A stretch of 19,515 nt of DNA from Candidatus Poribacteria bacterium (GCA_014730235.1 WJIO01000081.1:1-19515); one strand, 5' to 3'; positions 1-6,181 are shown, numbered from the stretch's first letter. The notes: a model not told the origin generated them from the sequence alone. A program made the numbers and translations.

Positions 1-1
1 A

Positions 2-511
2 GTTAATCAACTGTGGGCTTCTGATATAACTTACATTGGTCTTCCTGACGAGTATATTTATCTTGCGTCGGTGGTAGACGTATACAGCCGGAAGTGTGTG
101 GGCTGGCACATAGGTGACAGCCTGGACCCGAGTCTGGCTCTGATAGCATTGCAGAAAGCAGTGGAATCCCGTAAACATCTGGGTTTATCAGACTTGATCC
201 ATCATTCGGACCGGGGAGTCCAGTATGCTTCAGAAGAATACACGGATTACCTGAAATCCCATGAGATAAGCATCAGCATGAGTCGTAAAGGCTGTCCCCA
301 GGACAACCCTTTTGCTGAGAGCTTCATTAAGACGGTGAAAGTGGAAGAGGTATATCTGTATGAGTATGACAACAGGCGTGAAGCCTATGAACGTATATCT
401 CATTTCATAGGTGACGTGCATAACCAGAAACGTCTCCATTCATCCCTGGGATATATGTCTCCCCAGGAATTTGAGAAGCAGATGGCAAAATCAACAACAA
501 CACTGGTTTAA
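2..511 (+). CDS. IS3-family transposase OrfB, C-terminal part (5' truncated by window)
   Basis: This is the integrase-core domain of an IS3 OrfB transposase, which catalyses strand cleavage and transfer of the element. The open frame continues upstream of the internal GTG at 71 to the window edge, so that codon is not the start. The catalytic triad is intact: Asp in WASDITY (visible residue 8), Asp in HHSDRG (70) and Glu in FAESF (106), with 35 residues between the second and third, as expected for a DD(35)E enzyme. The family signature VVDVYSR and the C-terminal LHSSLGYMSP stretch are present. The upstream OrfA and the N-terminal half of OrfB are outside the window. The visible part shows no frameshift or stop, so the element may be active or only recently silenced. 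Confidence 0.92.
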   Translation, partial: VNQLWASDITYIGLPDEYIYLASVVDVYSRKCVGWHIGDSLDPSLALIALQKAVESRKHLGLSDLIHHSDRGVQYASEEYTDYLKSHEISISMSRKGCPQDNPFAESFIKTVKVEEVYLYEYDNRREAYERISHFIGDVHNQKRLHSSLGYMSPQEFEKQMAKSTTTLV

Positions 512-516
512 TTCAG

Positions 517-541
517 TGTCCGTTATTAGGGGTGCAGTCCA
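517..541 (+). repeat. Right terminal inverted repeat of the IS3 element
   Basis: It sits 6 nt after the transposase stop codon. On the opposite strand it begins TGGACTGCACCCC, the usual start of IS3-group terminal repeats. The exact outer boundary is set by the terminal CA at 540-541. The matching left repeat is not in the window. Confidence 0.75.
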
Positions 542-1206
542 CTCAAAAAAGGTAAGTTCGGCTACACTGATATGATTAACCGAAAGGTTAATGACTGCAA
601 GTCTCGTAAATTTTAGGCAGGTTAATACATCAAAATCATCCTGTGGCCAAAATGGCTGCGCATCCGGGTTAGAGTCTCACAAATGCTCTGACCGATAGGT
701 CTTACGGATGTCGGGGTAAAGGTCAGGCCTAAGTCAGTGATAAAGTTCATTAGAGTGAAACTGGAGAAACCCTAAGTCCAATATCATGAATAACCCATGT
801 CAACCTTCAGATGAATGGGTAGATTTCTACAGCCTAAAACGTTGCCAGGACTACGTATTTAAGATGCAGAGAAGACTGGATAAAGCGGTTAGAGACAACA
901 ATATATATAGAATCAGGCATATAACCCACTTACTGTCAAGACGTTCATCAGCAGTAAAGATTCTCGCCATTGAGGGAATTACACGGATTAAATTCAATAT
1001 ACTCAATATGTTTGGAGAAACTTTTTCTTCGTCAGAAAGGAATATGCCCTGTATGTAAAAGAAGGATAACACCGGAACAAATTCGGAATAGTAAGTTTCA
1101 CATACATCATTTGATTCTACGTTCAGCCAATGACGACCATAAGCTAACTAACCTACGCCTGTTACATAATAGTTGCCATATTCAGCTTCATGTTATCCTA
1201 CTATGA
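542..1206 (+). mobile_element. Degenerate group II intron remnant
   Basis: The segment from 542 to 785 has no long open frame. It has the look of a group II intron 5' ribozyme region, including a GGAGAAACCCTAAGTCC stretch just before the intron ORF, as in bacterial class introns. The ORF that follows has an intron-maturase N-terminus and an HNH C-terminus but lacks the reverse transcriptase between them (see the pseudogene entry). I find no convincing domain V hairpin downstream, so the 3' catalytic part seems lost. The 5' end was probably displaced by the IS at 541. Identification rests mainly on the protein fragments; the RNA domains were not folded. Confidence 0.65.
786..1206 (+). pseudogene. 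ltrA: Group II intron-encoded protein, internally deleted and frameshifted (RT core missing, HNH retained)
   Basis: The first frame (786-1058) begins MNNPCQPSDEW and continues through a region rich in basic residues, matching the N-terminal RT-0 segment of group II intron maturases (family pattern: MNxPCxxSDxW, a VFKLQxRI-like helix, then AVxxVT). After about 65 residues, at AIEGITRI, where the reverse transcriptase should begin, the similarity stops. A second frame (open from 970) takes over and encodes RQKGICPVCKRRIT, then FHIHHLI, NLRLLHNSCH, a CxxC plus HNH nuclease typical of the C-terminus of these proteins. Roughly the whole RT and maturase X region is missing and the two ends are in different frames. 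It cannot be a functional intron protein. The HNH piece ends early at 1206, without the usual basic tail. Confidence 0.75.
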
Positions 1207-1469
1207 GGATTATACATGTGATTGCTGACAGGATAAGAGTTTCTTGGGCTAACCTTGTTACAACACCCTGGTTTCCCTTATATAATGCGGCTTTCTACTA
1301 GAGGAAGAAAAAACTGATGGTGAATCAAGTTAAAAAACAGGTTGAAAAATTACCATATTCTGATAAAATAGTCAGGAATCAGTCAAAAATTGAGAAGAGA
1401 AGTGACGAGAAGACCAAAAAAAACAACACTTGAAAAAGGTTGTAAAATCAATGCTGGTAGGGATTGAGA
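1207..1469. other. Intergenic stretch with no supported gene
   Basis: No convincing coding region, hairpin terminator or intron domain V is visible. A 38-codon open frame at 1316-1432, rich in Lys, has no good ribosome binding site and no recognisable family and is not called. The stretch is probably decayed intron or island DNA lying downstream of the 3' end of the minus-strand tRNA. Confidence 0.4.
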
Positions 1470-1558
1470 TGGTGCCGGAGGCGAGACTTGAACTCGCACG
1501 GAAGTATTTTTCCACTAGCCCCTCAAGCTAGCGTGTCTACCAATTCCACCACCCCGGC
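1470..1558 (-). tRNA. tRNA-Leu (anticodon GAG), CCA encoded
   Basis: On the minus strand the sequence runs from GCCGGGGTGGTGGAATTGG to the TCCGGCACCA end. The seven-base acceptor arms pair with one G-U. The anticodon stem CTAGC/GCTAG closes the loop TTGAGGG, giving anticodon GAG, which decodes CUC and CUU leucine codons. There is a long variable arm, as expected for a class II tRNA, and a T-arm with GTTCAAGTC. The 3' CCA (1470-1472) is encoded. A perfect-consensus promoter lies immediately upstream. The mobile-element debris at 1-1206 lies on the 3' side of this tRNA. Confidence 0.97.
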
Positions 1559-1576
1559 AATGGAAATGCAAAAATA

Positions 1577-1605
1577 ATTATACATAAGGCATAAGATTAT
1601 GTCAA
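1577..1605 (-). promoter_or_regulatory. Consensus sigma-70 promoter of tRNA-Leu
   Basis: On the minus strand there is TTGACA (1600-1605), a 17-bp spacer and TATAAT (1577-1582), a 12/12 match to the housekeeping consensus. The tRNA starts about 19 bp after the -10 box. The -35 box overlaps the proposed ATG of the divergent glycosyltransferase gene (1599). Confidence 0.9.
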
Positions 1606-2753
1606 GGTTATTTTTCCGCCAATTTATGAGAAAGCTTGAAGAATTCACCACTTTGCTGGCATCCGCCGTTGTAAATAACCTTATATTCTCTCGCAAAATA
1701 TTGATAAAGGAGCACATAAGCAAAATAGCCGTTATAAAGCTGGATCATATGGGGGATGTGATCCTATCCATACCTGCCCTTGCCTGTCTTAGAGAGAGTT
1801 TCCCGGAAGCACATATAACAATGGTCGTAAGTCCTTCTACAAAACAGATTGCAGAATATATACCATATATAGATGAAGTAATATGCTATAATGCACGTTT
1901 TTTTAATCGATCAGGAAATACAAAAAGATTTGGTCTGTCAAAAGCTATTGATTTCATATTTGATATGAAGGAAAAAGACTTCGATCTGTTAATTGATTTA
2001 CGGGGAAGTTTTGCTTCTATAGGACTTGCCCTTGCTTCTGCTAGTTGCTACAGGCTGGATCGGGCTGAATACATTATTAACCGGAAATTAAGCAAAAATA
2101 AGCTTTGGCCTGAGCATGAAGCTGAAGTTAATCTGGATTTGCTGGCTGGAAAGGGATTAAATGTAAACCACAGGGAGATATATCTGGACATTCCGGAAAA
2201 AGATATAAAGTCTACTGATAAAATACTAGGATTAAATGAGGATACATATAAAACAATTATAACTATTCATCCCGGATCACCGATTATATTCAAGAGATGG
2301 TCTATAGATAACTATATAAAATTATCCCACAGGCTTTATGAAAAATACAGAAGCCGATTGGTTTTTATAGGGGTTAAAGAGGAGGAAAAAATTGTGGAAG
2401 GTATTGTATCACACCTGGAAAGGTGTGATACAATAAATCTATGCGGTAAAACTTCTTTGAGTCAATTAATAGCTGTCCTGAGTAAATCAGATATATTTAT
2501 AGGAAATGACAGTGGACCAATGCACCTTGCTTCTGCATGTGGCACGAAAACAATTGGTTTATTCGGTCCCAGCAGTCCGAAAAGATTTGGCCCTTACGGT
2601 GATAACAGCTATTCTCTACGCATGGAAAAGAAATGTCCCCCATGTATGGGAGTAAAATGTAAATATCCCGGCTACAGATGTATTGACAACATATCTGTAG
2701 AAGATGTTATGCGTAAAATTGATGATATAATTCCTGATAAAAATAGGAATTAA
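1599..2753 (+). CDS. Glycosyltransferase family 9 protein (ADP-heptose:LPS heptosyltransferase type)
   Basis: It is a probable sugar-nucleotide-dependent transferase acting at the inner face of the cytoplasmic membrane in LPS core or related glycan assembly. Hallmarks of GT9 are visible: LDHMGDVILSIPAL near residues 48-61 (acceptor-side loop), HPGSPIIFKRW at 224-234, GNDSGPMHLASACG at 302-315 and GLFGPSSP at 320-327 (nucleotide-sugar side). A C-terminal Cys cluster (C346, C349, C354, C361) is common in the family. The 384-residue length is slightly above normal because of an N-terminal extension of about 40 residues. The start is uncertain: ATG 1599 has only a weak AAGG upstream and overlaps the divergent tRNA -35 box; ATG 1626 is the alternative. 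The stop codon overlaps that of the convergent gene by TTAA. A perfect 15-bp hairpin lies inside the coding region. The donor sugar cannot be read from the sequence. Confidence 0.88.
   Translation: MSRLFFRQFMRKLEEFTTLLASAVVNNLIFSRKILIKEHISKIAVIKLDHMGDVILSIPALACLRESFPEAHITMVVSPSTKQIAEYIPYIDEVICYNARFFNRSGNTKRFGLSKAIDFIFDMKEKDFDLLIDLRGSFASIGLALASASCYRLDRAEYIINRKLSKNKLWPEHEAEVNLDLLAGKGLNVNHREIYLDIPEKDIKSTDKILGLNEDTYKTIITIHPGSPIIFKRWSIDNYIKLSHRLYEKYRSRLVFIGVKEEEKIVEGIVSHLERCDTINLCGKTSLSQLIAVLSKSDIFIGNDSGPMHLASACGTKTIGLFGPSSPKRFGPYGDNSYSLRMEKKCPPCMGVKCKYPGYRCIDNISVEDVMRKIDDIIPDKNRN
2402..2435. repeat. Perfect 15-bp inverted repeat with GGAA loop inside the GT9 gene
   Basis: The arms 2402-2416 and 2421-2435 are exact reverse complements and enclose the four bases GGAA, a GNRA-type tetraloop in RNA. 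The palindrome is entirely within the coding sequence, in the stretch encoding GIVSHLERCDTIN, between the two conserved C-terminal GT9 motifs. A stem this long with no mismatch is unusual in coding DNA. Confidence 0.85.
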
Positions 2754-3076
2754 ATAGGCCAACCTTTCCCACAGGGCGGATTATGACGATTTCTTATCTT
2801 CTTCTCCAGTTTATTTCTATCCGATTCTTCCATATCGGGTGTATAATAAACGGAGATAAGTAATCTCCCTGAACAGTGTTTATCCCACTCAGTTTTTTTG
2901 CCGTTCTTGCCCTCTAATTCCTCTTTTATATTTTCCGATTCACCAACATCCACCAGGTAATGCCGCTTGTTACGGTAACATAGGACTGCATATAAACCTG
3001 GTTCTTCCTCTATCTCATCTATCTCATCAACTTTATAGCGGCCAGTAAAGCTTCGACCGGCTATTTTGAACCCCAA
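2750..3076 (-). CDS. Small GIY-YIG-like domain protein (UUG start)
   Basis: A 108-residue protein. Motifs from the N-terminus are PGLYAV (about 26-31), YLVDVGES (40-47), a helix NIKEEL, a SVYYTPDM strand, a helix LEKKIR and NPPCGKG near the end. GLY plus DVG spaced about 14 residues apart, with the late Glu-bearing helix and Asn, fit a minimal GIY-YIG nuclease fold. The Arg usual after YIG appears as Lys (NIKEEL), so activity is uncertain. I chose TTG at 3076 because AAAGGAGG lies 7 nt upstream on the minus strand. The in-frame ATG at 3112 would overlap infC and lacks a ribosome site. The gene lies 25 bp downstream of infC, probably in the same transcript, and its stop overlaps the convergent GT9 stop. 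Its role is unknown. Confidence 0.7.
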   Translation of the reverse strand: MGFKIAGRSFTGRYKVDEIDEIEEEPGLYAVLCYRNKRHYLVDVGESENIKEELEGKNGKKTEWDKHCSGRLLISVYYTPDMEESDRNKLEKKIRNRHNPPCGKGWPI

Positions 3077-3101
3077 GAAGATTCCTCCTTTATTTATGAT
3101 T

Positions 3102-3626
3102 TTATGATTCACTGGTTTTTGGTATCATTACCATTGACATATTATAACCACTCATCTTTGGAGGTGACAGCACTTCACCAATTTCTTTTAATTCATTTGC
3201 CATTCGTTTTAACAAATCCCTACCGAGTTCCGGGTGTGCTCTTTGTCTCCCTCTAAATATAATAGTAAATATTACTTTTGCACCGGACTTTAAAAAGTCT
3301 TCAGCATGATCCTTTTTAAATTGATAATCATGTTCAGCAGTAGCAGGACTAAGTTTGATTTCTTTTGTTACTGTTTTTTGGCTTTGTTTTTTTGCTTTTT
3401 CACGTTTATTTTGTTCGTATTTATACTTTCCGTAATCTACAATTTTACAAACGGGCGGATTGGCTTTAGGTGCAACCATAACCAGATCCAGGCCCTCTCT
3501 TTTTGCCCTGTTCAGAGCATCTCTGGGGGGCATAACACCAACCTGTTTACTATCGGAACCTATCAAACGAACTTTATCCTTAGCAAGGATACTTGAAATT
3601 GGGCTTTTTTTTCTGCGTCTACGCAA
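3102..3626 (-). CDS. infC: Translation initiation factor IF-3
   Basis: IF-3 binds the 30S subunit, prevents premature 50S joining and proofreads start codon and initiator tRNA. The 174-residue length is typical. The N-terminal domain has VRLIGSDSKQVGVM, then DLVMVAPKANPPVCKIVDYGKYKYE (about 47-71, the family signature). A Lys-rich linker leads to the C-terminal RNA-binding domain (KEIKLSPATAEHDYQFK, FRGRQRAHPELG, MSGYNMSMVMIP). The apparent start is TTG at 3626 with AGGAGG about 10 nt upstream; an in-frame ATA sits two codons further upstream. A non-AUG start is a known feature of infC and allows autoregulation, because IF-3 discriminates against it. The usual downstream partners rpmI and rplT are absent here. 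Confidence 0.96.
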   Translation of the reverse strand: MRRRRKKSPISSILAKDKVRLIGSDSKQVGVMPPRDALNRAKREGLDLVMVAPKANPPVCKIVDYGKYKYEQNKREKAKKQSQKTVTKEIKLSPATAEHDYQFKKDHAEDFLKSGAKVIFTIIFRGRQRAHPELGRDLLKRMANELKEIGEVLSPPKMSGYNMSMVMIPKTSES

Positions 3627-3656
3627 AAATATTTTACCTCCTAGTCCAGTGACCCT

Positions 3657-3791
3657 TTAAGAGTTTTTATTGTTATTCTTCACTGACTCCAGAAGTTTTT
3701 TCTGAGCCAGTTTTTTCCTTTTTAATCTACGTTTTTGACGATGCCTTATTTGCATCCTTCTTCTTTTGCGACCACTTTTTGTTCTTGCCAT
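3657..3791 (-). CDS. 44-residue highly basic protein, possible ribosome-associated protein
   Basis: The protein begins MARTKSGRKRRRMQIRHRQ and continues with RLKRKKLAQKK, then ends in an Asn/Lys tail. Almost half the residues are Lys or Arg and there is no Cys. A strong GGAGG lies 4 nt before the ATG (on the minus strand), and the frame is complete with its own stop 31 nt before infC. Its position between a zinc-ribbon protein and infC in an rpsU-led cluster argues for a ribosomal or ribosome-assembly role. The KRRRMxxRH pattern is vaguely like the AURKAIP1/COX24 (mS38-type) small basic proteins, but the spacing differs by one residue, so I give no name. It is too short for ordinary ORF screens and easy to miss. 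Confidence 0.75.
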   Translation of the reverse strand: MARTKSGRKRRRMQIRHRQKRRLKRKKLAQKKLLESVKNNNKNS

Positions 3792-3805
3792 AAAACCTCC
3801 TTATT

Positions 3806-4228
3806 CTATGAGGGAGCATATCCTTCTATAAGGGTTTTTTGCCCGGATTGCAGGAATGATACTATTATTGCTCCGGAACATTCAGCAAAAGGAGCGCTGG
3901 CTTTTTCCACAACCAGACCCATATCATGAAGCTTGGGATGATATATTAATTCACCAATAGAAAATGTCTTATTAGTTTTATAGACTTTAGCATCATCACG
4001 CTTAATTGCCGGCGTTTTAATGCGCTTTTTCTTTCTATAATCGCTGCGTGTGTATGCAAATCTGTTTTTGCATTCGGGACAAACAAGCCAGTAAAGATCG
4101 TTTTCCTCCTCAGCCTTACGCACAACAGCCATAGAAACAATTTCATCACATATAGAACAGTATTTCTTTCTATGTCTTACGCGTTTTTTTCTGGCCTTGG
4201 TTTTTTTTCTGGCTCTAGTTTCTGGCAT
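3806..4228 (-). CDS. Zinc-ribbon protein with C-terminal CarD/Tudor-like domain
   Basis: The 140-residue protein has a very basic N-terminus (1-22), a probable zinc ribbon (C24, C27, C50, C53) and a C-terminal SH3/Tudor-like segment from about residue 89: FSIGELIYHPKLHDMGLVV, then AIIVSF, SGQKTLIEGY. That last pattern (F-x-x-G-x-x-I-x-H-P, G-V-V, V-x-F, G-x-K-x-L) recurs in RNA polymerase- or nucleic-acid-binding modules of the CarD, Mfd and UvrD type. GGGAGTG precedes the ATG. It lies between rpsU and the 44-residue basic protein, in the same direction and closely spaced. A role in transcription or translation is plausible but not shown by the sequence. Confidence 0.75.
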   Translation of the reverse strand: MPETRARKKTKARKKRVRHRKKYCSICDEIVSMAVVRKAEEENDLYWLVCPECKNRFAYTRSDYRKKKRIKTPAIKRDDAKVYKTNKTFSIGELIYHPKLHDMGLVVEKASAPFAECSGAIIVSFLQSGQKTLIEGYAPS

Positions 4229-4279
4229 ATAATTTCACTCCCTATTTGTTTTTTATTGAAAATAAAGGTATAAATAAAC

Positions 4280-4459
4280 CTAGTCTCTTGATCTTTTTTT
4301 GTTTTTAATTCTTCTTTTTCTACGTCTTTCGCTAGGTTTAATATAGTGCTGCCTCTTCTTTATTTCCTTGACTAAATTATCCTTATCGCAACGCTTTTTG
4401 AATCTTCGAATAGCTTTTTCTATAGGCTCATTTTTCTTGACCCTTACCTCTGTAACCAC
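4280..4459 (-). CDS. rpsU: Small ribosomal subunit protein bS21
   Basis: The 59-residue protein reads VVTEVRVKKNEPIEKAIRRF, then KKRCDKDNLVKEIKKRQHY and KPSERRRKRR, the standard bS21 pattern with the conserved RRFKxxC, HYxKPS and basic C-terminus. It binds near the anti-Shine-Dalgarno region of the 30S subunit. The start is GTG at 4459 with AGGA seven bases upstream; no in-frame ATG is available. It is the first gene of the minus-strand cluster leading to infC, and a promoter-like pair lies about 57 bp upstream. Confidence 0.95.
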   Translation of the reverse strand: MVTEVRVKKNEPIEKAIRRFKKRCDKDNLVKEIKKRQHYIKPSERRRKRRIKNKKRSRD

Positions 4460-4488
4460 ATTATCATCCTATTCTGTAATGTTATGGT

Positions 4489-4530
4489 TTTACCCTGGTT
4501 AAGTATTTTTGTTTTAATATACAGGGTAAA
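4489..4530. promoter_or_regulatory. 9-bp inverted repeat flanking the -10 region of the rpsU promoter
   Basis: TTTACCCTG (4489-4497) and CAGGGTAAA (4522-4530) are exact reverse complements, 33 bp apart start to start. One arm lies in the spacer between the predicted -35 and -10 boxes, the other just downstream of the expected transcription start. This arrangement suits a DNA-level operator better than a leader RNA hairpin, since only one arm would be transcribed from that promoter. Confidence 0.4.
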
Positions 4531-4543
4531 CAAGTTGTTGCAA
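4516..4543 (-). promoter_or_regulatory. Putative sigma-70 promoter of the rpsU-infC cluster
   Basis: On the minus strand, TTGCAA (4538-4543), a 16-bp spacer and TATATT (4516-4521), the last preceded by TG one base away (extended -10 character). The predicted start of transcription is near 4509, about 50 nt before the rpsU GTG. Confidence 0.5.
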
Positions 4544-4645
4544 TTTTTATTCCAGATTTCCCATTGGTAATAAAATCCTATAAAAACTTGATTTAAGACG
4601 TTTTACGGCATTAGGGTAAAATTAGATAAATCTTTTACCACCACT

Positions 4646-4702
4646 GTTTTTGTAAATTTTACATACCGAAATTGAGGCAAAGTATGTAAATTTTACAAAA
4701 AC
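4646..4702. promoter_or_regulatory. Paired palindromic sites TGTAAATTTTACA upstream of the sigma-54 activator
   Basis: Two identical 13-mers, TGTAAATTTTACA, lie at 4651-4663 and 4685-4697, 34 bp apart. Each is itself a dyad (TGTAAA-T-TTTACA). The surrounding 21-bp arms 4646-4666 and 4682-4702 also form a large inverted repeat with a single central mismatch. They sit just upstream of the -35 box of the plus-strand promoter, a typical activator position. I cannot assign a regulator; autoregulation by the downstream NtrC-like protein is one possibility. Confidence 0.65.
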
Positions 4703-4706
4703 AACC

Positions 4707-4735
4707 TTGATTTACAAGTTCTAATGCTTTATAAT
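4707..4735 (+). promoter_or_regulatory. Putative sigma-70 promoter of the sigma-54 activator gene
   Basis: TTGATT (4707-4712), a 17-bp spacer and a perfect TATAAT (4730-4735). The start of transcription would be near 4742, about 45 nt before the TTG start codon. The paired TGTAAATTTTACA sites end 10 bp upstream of the -35 box. Confidence 0.7.
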
Positions 4736-4786
4736 TAAGATAGAAAATTATTTTTGGAAGAAAAAACATGAAGGGAGCAAGAAAAT

Positions 4787-6121
4787 TTGAATCATGGACG
4801 GATTCTAATCGTTGAAGATGAACCAATAACCCGAGATGTAATGCAAAGTTTGCTTGAGGATTGGGGATATGATACTATGTCTGTATCAGATGGTTTTGAG
4901 GCCTTGGATGTTATAGGTACTTTCAGACCGTCGCTGGTTATATCTAATCTTGTTATGCCTAAAATGGATGGCATAGAGCTTCTACGCAGACTTAAGCATG
5001 AATTATCTCATGTTTCGGTAATCATATTGAGCAGTCAGGGAACAGTGGAAAAAGCAGTCCAGGCTATGCGGGAAGGAGCTTATGATTATCTTGAAAAACC
5101 TATAGATATCCAACGGTTTCAACTTCTGGTCGAAAAAGCACTGGAGAGGGAAGACATATTGACCCGAATGGAGTTGGTAAACAGGGATTTACAGGAATTG
5201 GGTGTTTTTGGTGATTTAACTGGTAAATCCACTCCTATGCGCCGGGTCTACAGTCTTATTGAGCAAATTTCCCCATCTTCAGCTTCTGTGTTAATATATG
5301 GTGAAAGCGGAACTGGCAAAGAATGTGTAGCTCGTACCATACATAAAATGAGTCCAAGACATAATGAAACATTTATCACCCTTAACTGTGCTGCTATACC
5401 CGATACATTAATCGAAAGTGAGCTTTTTGGACACGAAAAGGGGGCTTTTACAGGGGCTGATCACAGAAGAGCTGGATGCTTTGAACTTGCAGATAGAGGT
5501 ACGCTTTTTCTGGATGAAATTGTTGAGATGAAACCAGATATGCAGGTTAAGCTCTTAAGGGTGCTGGAGGATGCAAAATTTCGACGTCTTGGAGGTAAAG
5601 AATATATTAGTGTAGATGTTAGAATACTTGCAGCAACAAATAAGAAGATAGAAAAAGCGCTGGAAGAAGGTAGTTTGAGAGAAGATTTATATTATAGACT
5701 GAAAGTTTTTACCATAGAATTACCACCACTTATTGATCGAAAAGAGGACATACCCCTTCTTATTGCCAGGTTTATAAAGGAATTTAATTCTAAACATGGG
5801 AAAGAAATCAAATCTGTGGATAATGATACCATGCAAATACTTCTGAATCATTCATGGCCCGGTAATGTCAGAGAACTGAGAAACGCCATCGAGAGGGCAG
5901 TAATTGTATGCAATGATGAACTTATCAGATTAAACCATTTACCTGTAGATTTACAGCAAAATACTCAGCAGATTCCCTCGATATCTATAAATATTGGGAA
6001 AACTATTAAAGAGATAGAGAAAGAAGTTATCCTGAAAACTCTGGACTATATGGAGGGAAATAAAACCAAAACAGCTAAATCTCTGGGTATTTCCCTTAAG
6101 ACACTTTATAATAAATTATAG
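4787..6121 (+). CDS. NtrC-family sigma-54-dependent response regulator with altered receiver (Asp54 to Asn)
   Basis: A 444-residue protein in three parts. The receiver domain (about 4-120) has the acidic pair E10-D11, switch residue S82/S83 and K104, but the phospho-acceptor position in VISNLVMPKMDG is N54 (codon AAT). The AAA+ domain (about 143-380) has Walker A GESGTGKE (172-179), the sigma-54-contacting GAFTGA loop (219-224), Walker B GTLFLDEI (238-245) and SWPGNVREL (356-364). A Fis-type helix-turn-helix ends the protein (KTAKSLGISLKTLYNKL). Being GAFTGA-positive, it should drive open-complex formation by sigma-54 polymerase, but it may not be controlled by standard aspartyl phosphorylation. 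The start is TTG with AAGGGAG 9 nt upstream; nearby ATGs are out of frame. No histidine kinase gene is adjacent. I saw no sigma-54 promoter in the window. Confidence 0.93.
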   Translation: MNHGRILIVEDEPITRDVMQSLLEDWGYDTMSVSDGFEALDVIGTFRPSLVISNLVMPKMDGIELLRRLKHELSHVSVIILSSQGTVEKAVQAMREGAYDYLEKPIDIQRFQLLVEKALEREDILTRMELVNRDLQELGVFGDLTGKSTPMRRVYSLIEQISPSSASVLIYGESGTGKECVARTIHKMSPRHNETFITLNCAAIPDTLIESELFGHEKGAFTGADHRRAGCFELADRGTLFLDEIVEMKPDMQVKLLRVLEDAKFRRLGGKEYISVDVRILAATNKKIEKALEEGSLREDLYYRLKVFTIELPPLIDRKEDIPLLIARFIKEFNSKHGKEIKSVDNDTMQILLNHSWPGNVRELRNAIERAVIVCNDELIRLNHLPVDLQQNTQQIPSISINIGKTIKEIEKEVILKTLDYMEGNKTKTAKSLGISLKTLYNKL

Positions 6122-6181
6122 TTTACAGTTTTAAAAATTAATTTTCAGTTTAAGTTTGGCAATAAAAGGTTAATATAGCTG

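Larger units (their letters stand above)
1..541 (+). mobile_element. IS3-family insertion sequence, 3' part
   Basis: The window opens inside an insertion sequence. It contains the end of a DDE transposase and, just after its stop codon, a terminal repeat at 517-541 that reads TGTCCGTTATTAGGGG then TGCAGTCCA. The terminal CA and the GGTGCAGTCCA core are typical of IS3-family right ends. The left end lies outside the window, so target duplication and element completeness cannot be judged. The DNA immediately after 541 looks like group II intron sequence, so the element probably inserted into that intron. Confidence 0.85.

Noticed and set aside
1316-1432. 38-codon Lys-rich frame after the intron relic
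   Set aside because: Weak ribosome site, no family match, and it lies in decayed DNA; too little support to call a gene.
1523-1723. Minus-strand 66-codon frame across the tRNA-Leu region
   Set aside because: It runs through the tRNA gene and its promoter, so its protein-like ending is translated tRNA sequence.
2536-2560. TGGCAC followed by a near -12 sequence, possible sigma-54 promoter
   Set aside because: It lies inside the GT9 coding region and lacks the TTGC -12 element. I found no good sigma-54 promoter by eye elsewhere, though an exhaustive scan was not possible.
3306-3660. Plus-strand open frames opposite infC (3306-3596 and 3460-3660)
   Set aside because: They are antisense shadows of infC: hydrophobic/aromatic composition arises from its Lys-rich codons, and neither has a ribosome site or family resemblance.
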